64,000 nucleotides of DNA from Oceanicola sp. GTDB taxonomy: Bacteria; Pseudomonadota; Alphaproteobacteria; Rhodobacterales; Rhodobacteraceae. The translations under genes were made by a program, and so were the position numbers. The number at the start of each line of letters is the position of its first letter. The stretch's first letter is position 1. The notes beneath the pieces were generated by a model. That model was not told the DNA's origin. It searched no databases and worked only from the letters and a program-made list of their open reading frames with translations. This document shows positions 26,052-34,995 of this stretch, piece after piece. The stretch is taken from contig JAKVBK010000005.1 in assembly GCA_022447275.1 (NCBI GenBank), positions 61,301-125,300 of the forward strand, read 5' to 3'.

Positions 26052-27279
26052 CCGTTCTGCCCTTGATGTGGCCGCAGTGCGTGCGGATTTCCCGATCCTG
26101 TCGCGTGAGGTTAATGGAAAGCCGCTGACCTATCTCGACAACGGCGCCTCGGCCCAGAAACCGCAAGTCGTCATTGATGCCATCACCACCGCCTACGCGG
26201 AAGAATATGCCAATGTGCATCGTGGCCTGCATTACCTGTCCAACCTCGCGACAGAGAAATATGAGGCCGTACGCGGCACCGTGCAGCGCTTTTTGAACGC
26301 TGCCCATGAGGATGAGATCATCTTCAATTCGGGCACCACAGAAGGCATCAACATGGTGGCCTATGGCTGGGCCATGCCACGCATGCAGGCCGGTGATGAG
26401 ATCGTGCTGAGCGTCATGGAGCATCACGCCAATATCGTGCCCTGGCACTTCCTGCGCGAGCGCCAAGGGGTGCAGCTCAAATGGGTCGATGTGGACAGCA
26501 CCGGCGCGCTCGACACGCAGCAGGTGATCGACGCGATCGGCCCCAAGACCAAGCTTGTCGCGATTACGCATATGTCAAACGTGCTGGGCACGGTGGTCGA
26601 CATCAAGGCGATCGTCGCTGCGGCCCATGAAAAGGGTGTGGCGGTCTTGGTGGATGGCAGCCAGGCGGCGGTGCACATGCCCGTCGACGTTCAGGATCTG
26701 GGCTGTGATTTCTACGCGGTGACCGGGCACAAGCTCTATGGCCCCTCCGGCTCTGGCGCGATCTATGTCTCAAAGGCCCGGCAGGCCGAGATGCGCCCCT
26801 TCATCGGGGGGGGAGACATGATCCGCGAGGTCCACAAGGACGTCATCACCTATAACGACCCGCCCCATAAGTTCGAGGCCGGCACCCCCGGCATCGTGCA
26901 GCAGATCGGGCTAGGTGTCGCGCTGGACTACATGATGGGGCTCGATATGGCCGCGATTGCCGCCCATGAGGCCGATTTGCGGGATTACTGCGCGGCCAAG
27001 CTTGCGGGGCTGAACTGGCTGAATGTGCAGGGCACAACCCCTGGCAAGGGGGCAATCTTCAGCTTCACCCTCGAAGGGGCGGCCCATGCCCATGACATCT
27101 CCACCGTGCTGGACCGGCGCGGCGTGGCGGTGCGCGCAGGTCATCATTGCGCGGGCCCTCTGATGGATCATCTGGGCCTGCCAGCCACCTGCCGCGCATC
27201 CTTCGCCGTGTACAATACCCGCGAAGAGGTCGACACGCTGGTGGATGCCCTCGAACTGTGCCACGAGCTGTTTTCCTGA
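26044..27279 (+). CDS. sufS: Cysteine desulfurase SufS
   Basis: The 411-residue group II cysteine desulfurase supplies sulfur to SufB, usually through SufE or SufU, neither of which is in the window. Key motifs are YLDNGASAQKPQVVIDAI, NVHRGLHYLSNLAT, FNSGTTEGINMVA, the cofactor lysine in TGHKLYGPSGSGAIYV (Lys230) and the active-site cysteine in RAGHHCAGPLMDHLG (Cys369). The start overlaps the YIP1 gene by eight bases. This is the second desulfurase of the cluster and closes it. Confidence 0.96.
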   Translation: MLDRSALDVAAVRADFPILSREVNGKPLTYLDNGASAQKPQVVIDAITTAYAEEYANVHRGLHYLSNLATEKYEAVRGTVQRFLNAAHEDEIIFNSGTTEGINMVAYGWAMPRMQAGDEIVLSVMEHHANIVPWHFLRERQGVQLKWVDVDSTGALDTQQVIDAIGPKTKLVAITHMSNVLGTVVDIKAIVAAAHEKGVAVLVDGSQAAVHMPVDVQDLGCDFYAVTGHKLYGPSGSGAIYVSKARQAEMRPFIGGGDMIREVHKDVITYNDPPHKFEAGTPGIVQQIGLGVALDYMMGLDMAAIAAHEADLRDYCAAKLAGLNWLNVQGTTPGKGAIFSFTLEGAAHAHDISTVLDRRGVAVRAGHHCAGPLMDHLGLPATCRASFAVYNTREEVDTLVDALELCHELFS

Positions 27280-27455
27280 GGATAGCCGCGGCGCAACTGC
27301 GTTCTGCGCGATCCGCACCGCAGGTCGAACCGTGATCTGGAACCTAGCCCTGTGCTTGGTTGCAAAGGACGGTCCGATCCAAGGGATCATTTCGAGGCGG
27401 TTTCAGAGGGCTTTGCCATTGCAGGGGCTGGGGAGGCCCGCTATAGCAGGCACAG

Positions 27456-27532
<77 letters not shown>

Positions 27533-27840
27533 CCCACCCATAGATCCTGGACAAAACGCTGTCGGAGCGACTTATGCATGTGGTTCAGATGCGGGATGGG
27601 GGCATTGCGGCACACGCCGCTTGGCGCAGCCCGCCGTTTCTCAGATATGGCGGTGGGTCATTTTAGGCGGGGACACGCCGCAAAGCACCTGTTACGCATT
27701 TATGCGCGACCTCGGCTTTGGTGTTTGAACTGAGCTTTTGGGCAGCGGACCGGGGGTGCCAATCCGGCAAACTTCGAAGCTAAAGCCACGAAGCGCGCCA
27801 AGCCAGTCGCCAAATGAACATTGAAGGGAGCGAGCTGCGC
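27533..27840. other. Gap after the tRNA gene with no recognised feature
   Basis: These 308 bases hold no credible gene, terminator or repeat that I can identify. They probably contain the promoter of the amidase gene that follows. Confidence 0.4.
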
Positions 27841-28863
27841 ATGTGTACGGGAATAGTTCTGAGGTCAGAGGACGGTGTTGTTGTTCCAGCGCGGACGATG
27901 GAATTTGGGTTTGATATTCATTCAAACATCCTTGCGATCCCCGCTGGCACCTCGATCCAGACGCTTGGCCTAAACCCTGATAAAACAGGTTTCACCTTTC
28001 AGGCAAAATACGGCTTTCTGGGTGCGAATGGCCTGGATATGCCCATCGTCTTTGATGGTGTGAACACGGAAGGTCTCTACTTTGGCGCGTTCTACTTTGC
28101 CGGGGATGCAGTGTTCGAAGAACTCACGGATGAAAACATCGACAGGGCGGTCTCGTCAGAAGAATTGGGCAATTGGATCTTGGGCCAATTTGCGACCGTT
28201 GAAGACGTGAAAGCTGCTTTGCCGTCCATCGTCGTTGTGGGAAGCTATGTCGCAGAGATCAACGGATTTGCCCCCTTCCATTATGCGGTGACAGATGCGT
28301 CGGGCGCGTCGATCATCATAGAGTATACGTCCAAGGGGCTGAGCATCTTTGACAATACGGTCAACGCGGTCACGAACAATCCGTCCTATGACTGGCATAT
28401 GACAAACCTGCGCAATTATGTCGGCCTCCAGGCCATGAACCGCGGGTCAATTCAGGTGGGTGGCGAAACCTTATCGCCCTTTGGGCAGGGAAGCGGCTTG
28501 CTTGGAATACCGGGTGATCACTCGTCTCCGACACGGTTCGTGCGCGCGGTCGCATTCGCCAATACGTCGCTGCCCTGTGCGGATGCGGATGATGCGATCT
28601 TCAAGGCATTCCATATCCTGAACACGTTCGACATCCCCAAAGGATCAATAAAGGAAGAGCACGGAGACGCTGTCCTGACGGACTACACGCTGTGGACGTC
28701 TGCAGGCGATACCAAGAACGCCAAGTACTACTACAAGACGTATCTGACGCAGGGCGTCGAAGTTGTTGATGTCAGGTCGGCAGTGGCGCGCCTTTCAGAG
28801 CCCGCGACGCTCAAGATGGAAAGCGGGTTTTCCGTGCGGGATCGCACATCGGATTTTGGCTGA
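27841..28863 (+). CDS. Linear amide C-N hydrolase, choloylglycine hydrolase / penicillin V acylase family
   Basis: The 340-residue product is an N-terminal nucleophile hydrolase. The ATG at 27841 is required because the next residue, Cys2, would be the catalytic nucleophile after methionine removal; a GGGAG lies upstream. Other family residues are visible: Arg18 in PARTMEF, the NNPSYDWHMTNLRNY block with the oxyanion asparagine, and the arginine in SPTRFVRA. There is no signal peptide, so it acts in the cytoplasm. Related enzymes cleave bile-salt conjugates, penicillin V or N-acyl-homoserine lactones. In a probable marine bacterium, acyl-homoserine lactone or another N-acyl amide is a plausible substrate, but this is inference. 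Confidence 0.88.
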   Translation: MCTGIVLRSEDGVVVPARTMEFGFDIHSNILAIPAGTSIQTLGLNPDKTGFTFQAKYGFLGANGLDMPIVFDGVNTEGLYFGAFYFAGDAVFEELTDENIDRAVSSEELGNWILGQFATVEDVKAALPSIVVVGSYVAEINGFAPFHYAVTDASGASIIIEYTSKGLSIFDNTVNAVTNNPSYDWHMTNLRNYVGLQAMNRGSIQVGGETLSPFGQGSGLLGIPGDHSSPTRFVRAVAFANTSLPCADADDAIFKAFHILNTFDIPKGSIKEEHGDAVLTDYTLWTSAGDTKNAKYYYKTYLTQGVEVVDVRSAVARLSEPATLKMESGFSVRDRTSDFG

Positions 28864-29045
28864 CCGGGGGCCCTGCACGGGCGCGGTGAAACACGGCTCC
28901 GCCTGTGTAAAAGACTGCATGCCGCACAAACTCTGACTGTGTAAGAGCGCGGAGGTGGTCACACCCTCTGGCAGCGCTGGCCTGTGCAACAGCCCATTGC
29001 ACTGCGTGTGCCGCCGCCCCCGCGCCTAGGGCTCATTGTGGCGGC

Positions 29046-29339
29046 TTACCCCGGCGGGGTGGCCCCCATTTCCCAACTGTCCCCCATCGCTACGATGCAG
29101 GACGTGCCGTTGGTATAATTCTGAACAATGAGCCATTCACTGTTTCGGGCGATAACCCAGATTTCGAGGAATGTGTCCGGGTCGCGCAGGCCCATCCCGC
29201 GGCGCTCTGCGCCGAGGACTTGGGTCAGGGTTTTGGAAAGGCGGGCGCTGTCATCGCAGCTTACATTGGACAACTCCGCCGCCAGCGGCGGTGCGCTCAG
29301 ACAGCAGAGGGCCGAGAGGGCGATAAAAAGGGGTTTCAT
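29046..29339 (-). CDS. Small secreted protein of unknown function
   Basis: The 97-residue product begins with a clear signal peptide (KPLFIALSALCCLSAPPLAA) followed by about 75 mature residues with two cysteines, possibly a disulfide. The mature part (TFLEIWVIARNSEWLIVQNYTNGTSCIVAMGDSW) looks like a small beta protein. No known function. The frame stays open far upstream through the antisense of phnC, but the signal peptide and the ATG at 29339 set the real start. It is divergent from phnC and shares the intergenic region with the candidate Pho boxes. Confidence 0.78.
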   Translation of the reverse strand: MKPLFIALSALCCLSAPPLAAELSNVSCDDSARLSKTLTQVLGAERRGMGLRDPDTFLEIWVIARNSEWLIVQNYTNGTSCIVAMGDSWEMGATPPG

Positions 29340-29369
29340 GTGACCCAGCCTAGAGCCCGGGCTGCCCGA

Positions 29370-29387
29370 ATGTAACAGCTTTGTAAC
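29370..29387. promoter_or_regulatory. Candidate Pho box 1
   Basis: ATGTAAC-AGCT-TTGTAAC has the seven-four-seven direct-repeat geometry (11-base period) of PhoB sites whose consensus repeats CTGTCAT. It lies between the divergent secreted-protein gene and phnC, 160 bases before phnC. Confidence 0.35.
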
Positions 29388-29443
29388 GCCTCGGCCCAAA
29401 GACGCTGGATTTTTTCGTATAGCAGCGGTCGCGGCGGAACAGC

Positions 29444-29461
29444 TTGTCATCAAGTTGTTGC
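29444..29461. promoter_or_regulatory. Candidate Pho box 2
   Basis: TTGTCAT-CAAG-TTGTTGC again shows the seven-four-seven geometry, and its first half matches the CTGTCAT consensus at six of seven positions. It lies 86 bases before the phnC start, a sensible place for PhoB activation under phosphate starvation. Confidence 0.45.
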
Positions 29462-29547
29462 GTATGTTTCGCGGAGATGAATCAAAACCATCGCATCCCT
29501 GTCGTGATTGCTGGCGATGTTCGCCGGGACATTTCGGTGGAGATTCC

Positions 29548-30363
29548 ATGTTACAGATCGCTGCACTGACCAAGACCTTCGGGGAAAAGACAGCCGTTGA
29601 TGCGGCCAATATCTCAGTTGATGCGCCCACGATGATTGGGATCATCGGCCGATCCGGCGCTGGCAAGTCGACCTTGCTTCGGATGCTAAATCGTCTGGCG
29701 GATGCAACGGAGGGCTCGATCACCTTCGAGGGTGAGGACATCACCGCGTTGCGTGGTGCGGCACGTCGGGATTGGCAATCTCGCTGCGCGATGATCTTCC
29801 AGCAGTTCAACCTTGTGCCGCGCATGGATGTTGTTTCAAACGTGTTGCACGGGACATTGAACAAGCGCTCGACGCTGGCCACGATGTTCAATCTCTTCCC
29901 GCGCTCCGACATCCACCGGGCGATTGAGATCCTGGACCGACTCGGGATCGCAGAGCAGGCCGCCAAGCGGGCAGAGGCGCTGTCGGGCGGGCAGCAGCAG
30001 CGCGTCGCCATTGCGCGGGCGCTGATGCAAGACCCCAAGATCATTCTCGCGGATGAGCCGATCGCCTCGCTGGATCCGATGAATGCGCAGGTTGTGATGC
30101 AGTCCTTGCGTCGGATCCACGAAGAAGATGGGCGGATGGTGATCGCCAACCTGCACACGCTTGATACCGCGCGCCGCTACTGTGACCGCGTGATCGGCAT
30201 GCGCGACGGACGCATCGTCTTTGACGGGACGCCTGCGCAGCTCACAACGGGTGTTGCCCGCGACATCTACGGGGCAGGGGCGGATTTCTCGGAAGCCGCG
30301 ACCTCAACCGAAATCGAAACACTGGACAGAACGCAGGACCACCCGTCGGTGGCCTACGCCTGA
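29548..30363 (+). CDS. phnC: Phosphonate ABC transporter ATP-binding protein
   Basis: The 271-residue ATPase energises phosphonate import. Walker A is GRSGAGKST, the Q-loop is [19 protein letters not shown], which is typical of PhnC, the signature is [15 protein letters not shown], Walker B is [13 protein letters not shown] and the switch histidine is in [11 protein letters not shown]. The ATG at 29548 has a GGAG five bases upstream. It opens the transporter operon phnC-D-E-E downstream of two Pho-box-like repeats. Confidence 0.95.
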   Translation: MLQIAALTKTFGEKTAVDAANISVDAPTMIGIIGRSGAGKSTLLRMLNRLADATEGSITFEGEDITALRGAARRDWQSRCAMIFQQFNLVPRMDVVSNVLHGTLNKRSTLATMFNLFPRSDIHRAIEILDRLGIAEQAAKRAEALSGGQQQRVAIARALMQDPKIILADEPIASLDPMNAQVVMQSLRRIHEEDGRMVIANLHTLDTARRYCDRVIGMRDGRIVFDGTPAQLTTGVARDIYGAGADFSEAATSTEIETLDRTQDHPSVAYA

Positions 30364-30420
30364 GCCAGTTCTACCCCGCGCCTCCTGCGGGCCACCTTCA
30401 TCTACCTGACGGAGAAAATG

Positions 30421-31332
30421 ATGAAAAAGACCCTCGTGCTGGCTCTTGCCGCCTCTACAGCTCTTTCCACCGGCGCATTTGCCCAGGAAATCACGGAATT
30501 CCGCATCGGCATCCTTGGCGGCGAAAACGCCCAGGACCGGATGAACTCTTACCAGTGCCTTGCGGATTACACGACAGAGGCGCTCGGCGTTGAAACCAAG
30601 ATGTTTGCACCGGCTGACTACAATGGCGTGATCCAGGGCCTGCTGGGCGGCACCATCGACATGGCGTGGCTGGGCGCATCGTCCTACGCGGCGACCTACC
30701 TGCAGGATCCCGAGGCGGTTGAGCCTGTGCTGATCAAGGTCAATGTGGATGGCTCGATCGGCTACCATTCCATCGGCTTTGCGCGCAAGGACAGCGGCAT
30801 CGCCTCGCTCGACGATATGGAAGGCAAGGTCTTTGGCTTTGGCGATCCGAACTCCACTTCCGGCTACCTGATCCCCTCCATCGAGATCCCGCAGTACAAA
30901 GACGGCGTGACCATGGAAAGCGGTGAATATTTCGGTGAGGTCAAGTTCACCGGCGGTCACGAGCAGACCATCGTTGCCGTCAATAATGGCGACATCGACG
31001 GCGGCGTGACCTGGGCTGACGGTCAGGGCAACTGGGAAGACGGCTATAACTCTGGCGCGCTGCGCAAGGCCGTGGATGCGGGCCTCGTCGACATGAACGA
31101 CATGGTCCAGATCTGGAAGTCCAACGTGATCCCCGAAGGCCCGGTTGTGCTGCGCAAGGAACTGCCCGCCGATGTGCGCGCCATCATGACCGAACTGGTG
31201 GACGGTTTGCACGAGCGTGACGCCGATTGCGCCTACGGTGTTGCGGCGGGTGATACGCTCGGCTTCCAGCCGGTCACCCATGACACCTACATTTCCATCG
31301 TCGAAGCCCGCAAAGCGAAGATCGGCGGCTAA
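30421..31332 (+). CDS. phnD: Phosphonate ABC transporter periplasmic binding protein
   Basis: The 303-residue PhnD has a signal peptide (KTLVLALAASTALSTGAFAQ) and a type II periplasmic-binding fold. Family marks include FRIGILGGENAQDR, FAPADYNGVIQGLLGGTIDMAWLGASSYAA, DPNSTSGYLIPS and GGVTWADGQGNWEDGYNSG. Two ATGs stand side by side at 30418 and 30421; the second has the better spacing (six bases) from the GGAG and was chosen. It lies 57 bases after phnC. Confidence 0.95.
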   Translation: MKKTLVLALAASTALSTGAFAQEITEFRIGILGGENAQDRMNSYQCLADYTTEALGVETKMFAPADYNGVIQGLLGGTIDMAWLGASSYAATYLQDPEAVEPVLIKVNVDGSIGYHSIGFARKDSGIASLDDMEGKVFGFGDPNSTSGYLIPSIEIPQYKDGVTMESGEYFGEVKFTGGHEQTIVAVNNGDIDGGVTWADGQGNWEDGYNSGALRKAVDAGLVDMNDMVQIWKSNVIPEGPVVLRKELPADVRAIMTELVDGLHERDADCAYGVAAGDTLGFQPVTHDTYISIVEARKAKIGG

Positions 31333-31395
31333 GCCTTTTCGATGACGTGTCCGGTAGCCCCAAGGGGCTGCCGGCTTTCTATATGCGGGGACGAC

Positions 31396-32271
31396 ATGGC
31401 AGACATTACTTTTGGGGATGCGCCCGACAGCGTTGCTGGCATCCAGTCGCGCTACATGGAGCAGGTGCAAAAGCGGCGGCTCTATGGTGGGCTGACGCTT
31501 CTGATCTTCGTCGTGTTGATGGTGTCCGGCTTCAATATTGCCGATGCGCGCAACGCGGGCGGCTTTTGGGAAGGCCTGCACCAGATTGGCGACTATCCCG
31601 CCGATGTTCTGTCGGAGGCATGGGAGAAGCGCGCAGATCTGCCAGGCCTCATTGCCAAGTATTTCCCTGCCTTGATCGAGACGATCAACATCGCAGCGGT
31701 CTCTACGCTGATCGGTGTGATTGGCGGCTTGTTTCTGTCTATGCTGGGCACGCGTGGCCTTGCGAAATGGCCCCGAATGATCCCGGTGTTCCGTCGCCTT
31801 TCTGACGTGATGCGCGCCGTGCCAGAGATCGTGATCGCCCTTGTTTTGATCTTTGTGCTGGGCGGCGGACCGGTGCCCGCCATGATAGCGATTGCCATTC
31901 ACACAGCAGGCGCTCTGGGCAAGCTGTTCTCGGAGGTTGCCGAGAATGCCGACCTCAAGCCCTTGGAAGGGCTGGAATCCACGGGGGCCAACTGGTCCCA
32001 GCGGATGATCCTCGGAGTGCTGCCACAGGTGGCCCCGAACTACATCAGCTATGCGCTGCTGCGCTTTGAGATCAATATTCGCGCCTCTGCGATCCTCGGC
32101 TTTGTTGGGGCAGGGGGGCTTGGCTACGAACTGCGCAACGCCATGGCCTGGGGCCCGGGGCGCTTCGATGAGGCCGCGGCTATCTTCATTCTTCTCTTTG
32201 GCACCATTGTCTTCTTTGATCAGGTGTCCAGCCGCTACCGCAACCGCCTGACAGAGGGGCAGACCCAATGA
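31396..32271 (+). CDS. phnE: Phosphonate ABC transporter permease 1
   Basis: The 291-residue permease has about six membrane helices and the binding-protein-dependent transport signature (EVAENADLKPLEGLESTGANWSQR). ISYALLRFEINIRASAILGFVGAGGLGYEL is the PhnE hallmark. I chose the ATG at 31396 (MADITFGD), following a GGGG, over a start at 31342. Its stop overlaps the start of the second permease (ATGA). Confidence 0.93.
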   Translation: MADITFGDAPDSVAGIQSRYMEQVQKRRLYGGLTLLIFVVLMVSGFNIADARNAGGFWEGLHQIGDYPADVLSEAWEKRADLPGLIAKYFPALIETINIAAVSTLIGVIGGLFLSMLGTRGLAKWPRMIPVFRRLSDVMRAVPEIVIALVLIFVLGGGPVPAMIAIAIHTAGALGKLFSEVAENADLKPLEGLESTGANWSQRMILGVLPQVAPNYISYALLRFEINIRASAILGFVGAGGLGYELRNAMAWGPGRFDEAAAIFILLFGTIVFFDQVSSRYRNRLTEGQTQ

Positions 32272-33581
32272 CTGCGATCGATCTGGACACCACCAAGCAC
32301 GCGGCAGATCGCCTGTTCCAGCGCAAGCGTCTGATCGGCTTCGCGATACCGGCCGTGATCCTGCTCTATCTGGGATATATCTTTGTCGCCTTTGACTTTG
32401 CTGGCCTCGCACAACGGGCCAGCCTTGAAAATGCCGTGACACTTGCGTCCGACAGCTGGTCGCACAAGGTGCATGTCACACGCGACAATCGCTCGGGCGA
32501 AATCACCTATGCGGTCGAAGGCGAACGCAAGGGCCGCTATCCTGAAGGCACCCGCCCGGACTGGGTCACTGGCGAAGAGATCATCACCATCGATCTGGGA
32601 GGGGAGCATATCGTGCGCTACCTGCCCGAGAACCGGACCGAGATTGAGATCCCGGGTTTCCAACTGATCGCAGTGCAGGCTGAGGGGCGCAGCCTGACCA
32701 GCAACCTGCCCGAAGACCTGCCCGAGTGGATTTCTGCCTCCAACCGGCGCATCGGTATCACCACGCCCGAAGGCCGGATCACGCTCACAGGCGCGCGCAC
32801 AGAGGTGTTCAACTACTTCCCGGGATGGGAACTGTTCTGGTTCACGCTCGACAGCCCCTACTATGACAAAAGCCTGACCACGATCCTGTTTGGCCCGCGC
32901 CTCGATCCGGAACGGTCCAACGTGGCCGGCGCGCTTTCTGACTGGTGGAACAACACGATGTGGCGCCATGGCGATGTCGCCTGGGCGATCGGAGAGACCA
33001 TCCTGATGGCCTTCCTCGGCACGATGGGTGCTGCCCTTGTGGCGCTGCCACTGGCCTTTCTTGCGGCAAAGCGGTTCTCTCCCCTGATGCTCATCCGGGG
33101 AACCACGCGCCGGTTCTTTGACTTTCTGCGCGGCGTTGATGCGTTGATCTGGACGGTGGTCTTGGCGCGCGCATTTGGGCCCGGGCCCCTGACAGGCACC
33201 CTTGCGATCCTCGTCACCGATACAGGCACCTTCGGCAAGATCTTTTCGGAAGCGTTGGAAAACGTGGATCAGAAGCAGATCGAAGGGGTCGCCTCGACGG
33301 GGGCAAAGCCTTTGCAGCGGTATCGTTTTGGCGTGATCCCGCAGGTTGTGCCCGTGCTGTTGGCCCAGGTGCTCTACTTCCTTGAATCCAACACCCGCTC
33401 GGCCACCATCATTGGCGCAATCACCGGCGGCGGGATTGGCCTGATGTTGACCCAAGCCATCCAGACCCAGAAAGATTGGGAAGAAGTCGCCTATTACATC
33501 GTGCTGATTATCCTGATGGTCATGTTCATGGATTGGGCCTCGGGGTGGTTGCGCGGCAAACTGATTGGACGAAAAGACTGA
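32268..33581 (+). CDS. phnE: Phosphonate ABC transporter permease 2 with extra extracytoplasmic region
   Basis: The 437-residue second permease shares the C-terminal transport domain of PhnE (GKIFSEALENVDQKQIEGVASTGAKPLQR, SATIIGAITGGGIGLML). It is about 145 residues longer than its partner. After the first helix (LIGFAIPAVILLYLGYIFVAF) there is a hydrophilic stretch of roughly 150 residues (about 60-215) that should lie in the periplasm before the remaining helices. PhnE1 and PhnE2 together would make the heterodimeric channel. It overlaps the neighbours on both sides by one to four bases. Confidence 0.92.
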   Translation: MTAIDLDTTKHAADRLFQRKRLIGFAIPAVILLYLGYIFVAFDFAGLAQRASLENAVTLASDSWSHKVHVTRDNRSGEITYAVEGERKGRYPEGTRPDWVTGEEIITIDLGGEHIVRYLPENRTEIEIPGFQLIAVQAEGRSLTSNLPEDLPEWISASNRRIGITTPEGRITLTGARTEVFNYFPGWELFWFTLDSPYYDKSLTTILFGPRLDPERSNVAGALSDWWNNTMWRHGDVAWAIGETILMAFLGTMGAALVALPLAFLAAKRFSPLMLIRGTTRRFFDFLRGVDALIWTVVLARAFGPGPLTGTLAILVTDTGTFGKIFSEALENVDQKQIEGVASTGAKPLQRYRFGVIPQVVPVLLAQVLYFLESNTRSATIIGAITGGGIGLMLTQAIQTQKDWEEVAYYIVLIILMVMFMDWASGWLRGKLIGRKD

Positions 33582-34198
33582 TGGCCCGACTGACTGCCGA
33601 GAAAGCCTTCATCCATCCCGAGTGTGAGATCACGGACAGCCAGTTCGGCGCCTTTGTCGAAATTGGGAAGGGCAGCCGCGTGGCCCACTCGACGCTTGGG
33701 GATTACAGCTATTGCGATCGCTATGCAGACATCGCAAATGCGCAGGTCGCCAAGTTTTCCAATATCGCGGCCTTCGTGCGGATCGGAGCAACGGATCATC
33801 CGCTGCAGACCGCGTCTTGCCACCATTTCCTCTATCGCTCGGATGATTATTGGGATGATGCAGGCCGCGATGAGGCGTTCTTTGCCCACCGCAGATCCCG
33901 GACAGCGCGGATCGGCAATGACACCTGGATTGGCGCGGGGGCGATGATCAAGCCCGAGGTCACGGTGGGCGATGGGGCGGTTGTCGCGGCGGGCGCCCTC
34001 GTGACCAAGGATGTCGCGCCCTACACCATCGTGGCAGGTACGCCGGCGACACCTTTGCGCGAACGCCAGCCGCGCAAAATCGCGGAGCGACTGATCGCCC
34101 TGGGTTGGTGGGATTGGGATCACAGCGCTCTGCGCGCGGCCCTCGAAGATTTTCGCACGCTGACGGCCGAGGCCTTTCTCGAACGCTACGAAGGCTAG
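33581..34198 (+). CDS. Hexapeptide-repeat acyltransferase of phosphonate loci
   Basis: The 205-residue protein has left-handed beta-helix repeats (FIHPECEITDSQFGAFVEIG, IGNDTWIGAGAMIKPEVTVGDGAVVAAGALVTKDV) and the C-terminal VAGTPATPLRERQP seen in xenobiotic/chloramphenicol acetyltransferases. The histidine in GATDHPLQTASCHHFLYR is the likely catalytic base. A transferase of this kind is a recognised accessory of phn operons and may N-acetylate aminoalkylphosphonates as PhnO does; that role is inferred. Its start overlaps the phnE2 stop (TGATG). Confidence 0.88.
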   Translation: MARLTAEKAFIHPECEITDSQFGAFVEIGKGSRVAHSTLGDYSYCDRYADIANAQVAKFSNIAAFVRIGATDHPLQTASCHHFLYRSDDYWDDAGRDEAFFAHRRSRTARIGNDTWIGAGAMIKPEVTVGDGAVVAAGALVTKDVAPYTIVAGTPATPLRERQPRKIAERLIALGWWDWDHSALRAALEDFRTLTAEAFLERYEG

Positions 34199-34914
34199 GG
34201 GTCGAGGGTCAGTGTGACACGGTCCCCGGTAAAATGGGTGCGCCCATATTCGACCGGAACCATGTCGCCATCCACATTCACACCTGTGGAGCGCAGCAGA
34301 GGATCGCCCTCCGAAACCGCAAGATGCAGCGCTTGGGTCGCGCTGGCCCGCACAGCCGTCAAGCGGGTGCTGGCCCGGGTATAATCGTGCACCCCGAGCT
34401 GTTTCAGCGCAGCCGTGATCGAGTTGGTCTCTGCCAGAGCAGTGGCAATGTCGGGCAGGCGTTCTTGGGGAAACAGGCTTTCAAACAGGGCAATCGGATG
34501 TCCGTCAGACAGAGAGAGACCATGACAGGCGCAGATCACACTGCCCGGTTCCAGCTGCAGCGCGGCGGCTTCCCCCTTGGTGGCCGCCCGCGCCTCGATC
34601 TGGAGGATCCGTTTGTCTGGTCTGCGGCCCGCAGCAATGAGGTTTTCGTGAAAGCGCACGCGCTTGCCGATGGGGTAATCGGTGGGGGTGGCGGCCACAA
34701 AGGCACCCGCGCCGCGCCGGGTGCGGATCATGCCGTCTGCGATGAGGCTGGAAAGGCCGTGCCGGACAGTGTGGCGATTGACGCCGAAACGCTGTGCAAG
34801 GGCGGCTTCCGTGGGCAGCTTGTCACCGGGGCCATAGCGCCCTTCGGCAATGTCGGTGCGCAGGGCGTTTGCGATGGCCTTCCAGACCGGTGTCTTGGGC
34901 TGTGTGTCACTCAA
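34195..34914 (-). CDS. phnF: GntR/UTRA-family phosphonate regulator
   Basis: The 239-residue product has an N-terminal GntR winged helix (LRTDIAEGRYGPGDKLPTEAALAQRFGVNRHTVRHGLSSL) and a C-terminal UTRA ligand-binding domain ending in TGVNVDGDMVPVEYGRTHFTGDRVTLTL. This is the PhnF pattern. It is divergent from phnG with an 81-base gap, so it probably represses both itself and the C-P lyase operon. A tandem GTCTAGTT/GTATAGTA motif in that gap is a candidate operator. Confidence 0.93.
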   Translation of the reverse strand: MSDTQPKTPVWKAIANALRTDIAEGRYGPGDKLPTEAALAQRFGVNRHTVRHGLSSLIADGMIRTRRGAGAFVAATPTDYPIGKRVRFHENLIAAGRRPDKRILQIEARAATKGEAAALQLEPGSVICACHGLSLSDGHPIALFESLFPQERLPDIATALAETNSITAALKQLGVHDYTRASTRLTAVRASATQALHLAVSEGDPLLRSTGVNVDGDMVPVEYGRTHFTGDRVTLTLDP

Positions 34915-34961
34915 AATTCACAAAACTCTTCTGTTGTCGCGATGCGAATGTGGTAAAGTAT

Positions 34962-34977
34962 GTCTAGTTGTATAGTA
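34962..34977. promoter_or_regulatory. Candidate PhnF operator between phnF and phnG
   Basis: Two tandem octamers, GTCTAGTT and GTATAGTA, lie in the phnF-phnG gap. Both resemble the GTxTAxAC core of HutC-subfamily GntR operators. They overlap a TATAGT that could be the phnG -10 element. Confidence 0.35.
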
Positions 34978-34995
34978 ATACGAGAAGTTGTCGAG

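Noticed and set aside
29046..30158. 370-residue minus-strand frame covering the small secreted protein
   Set aside because: Only the last 97 codons, starting with a signal peptide at 29339, look like a protein; the rest is antisense to phnC.
30304..32442. 712-residue open frame antisense to phnD and phnE
   Set aside because: Composition is His/Gln/Arg-rich shadow sequence without domains; the plus-strand transporter genes are clear.
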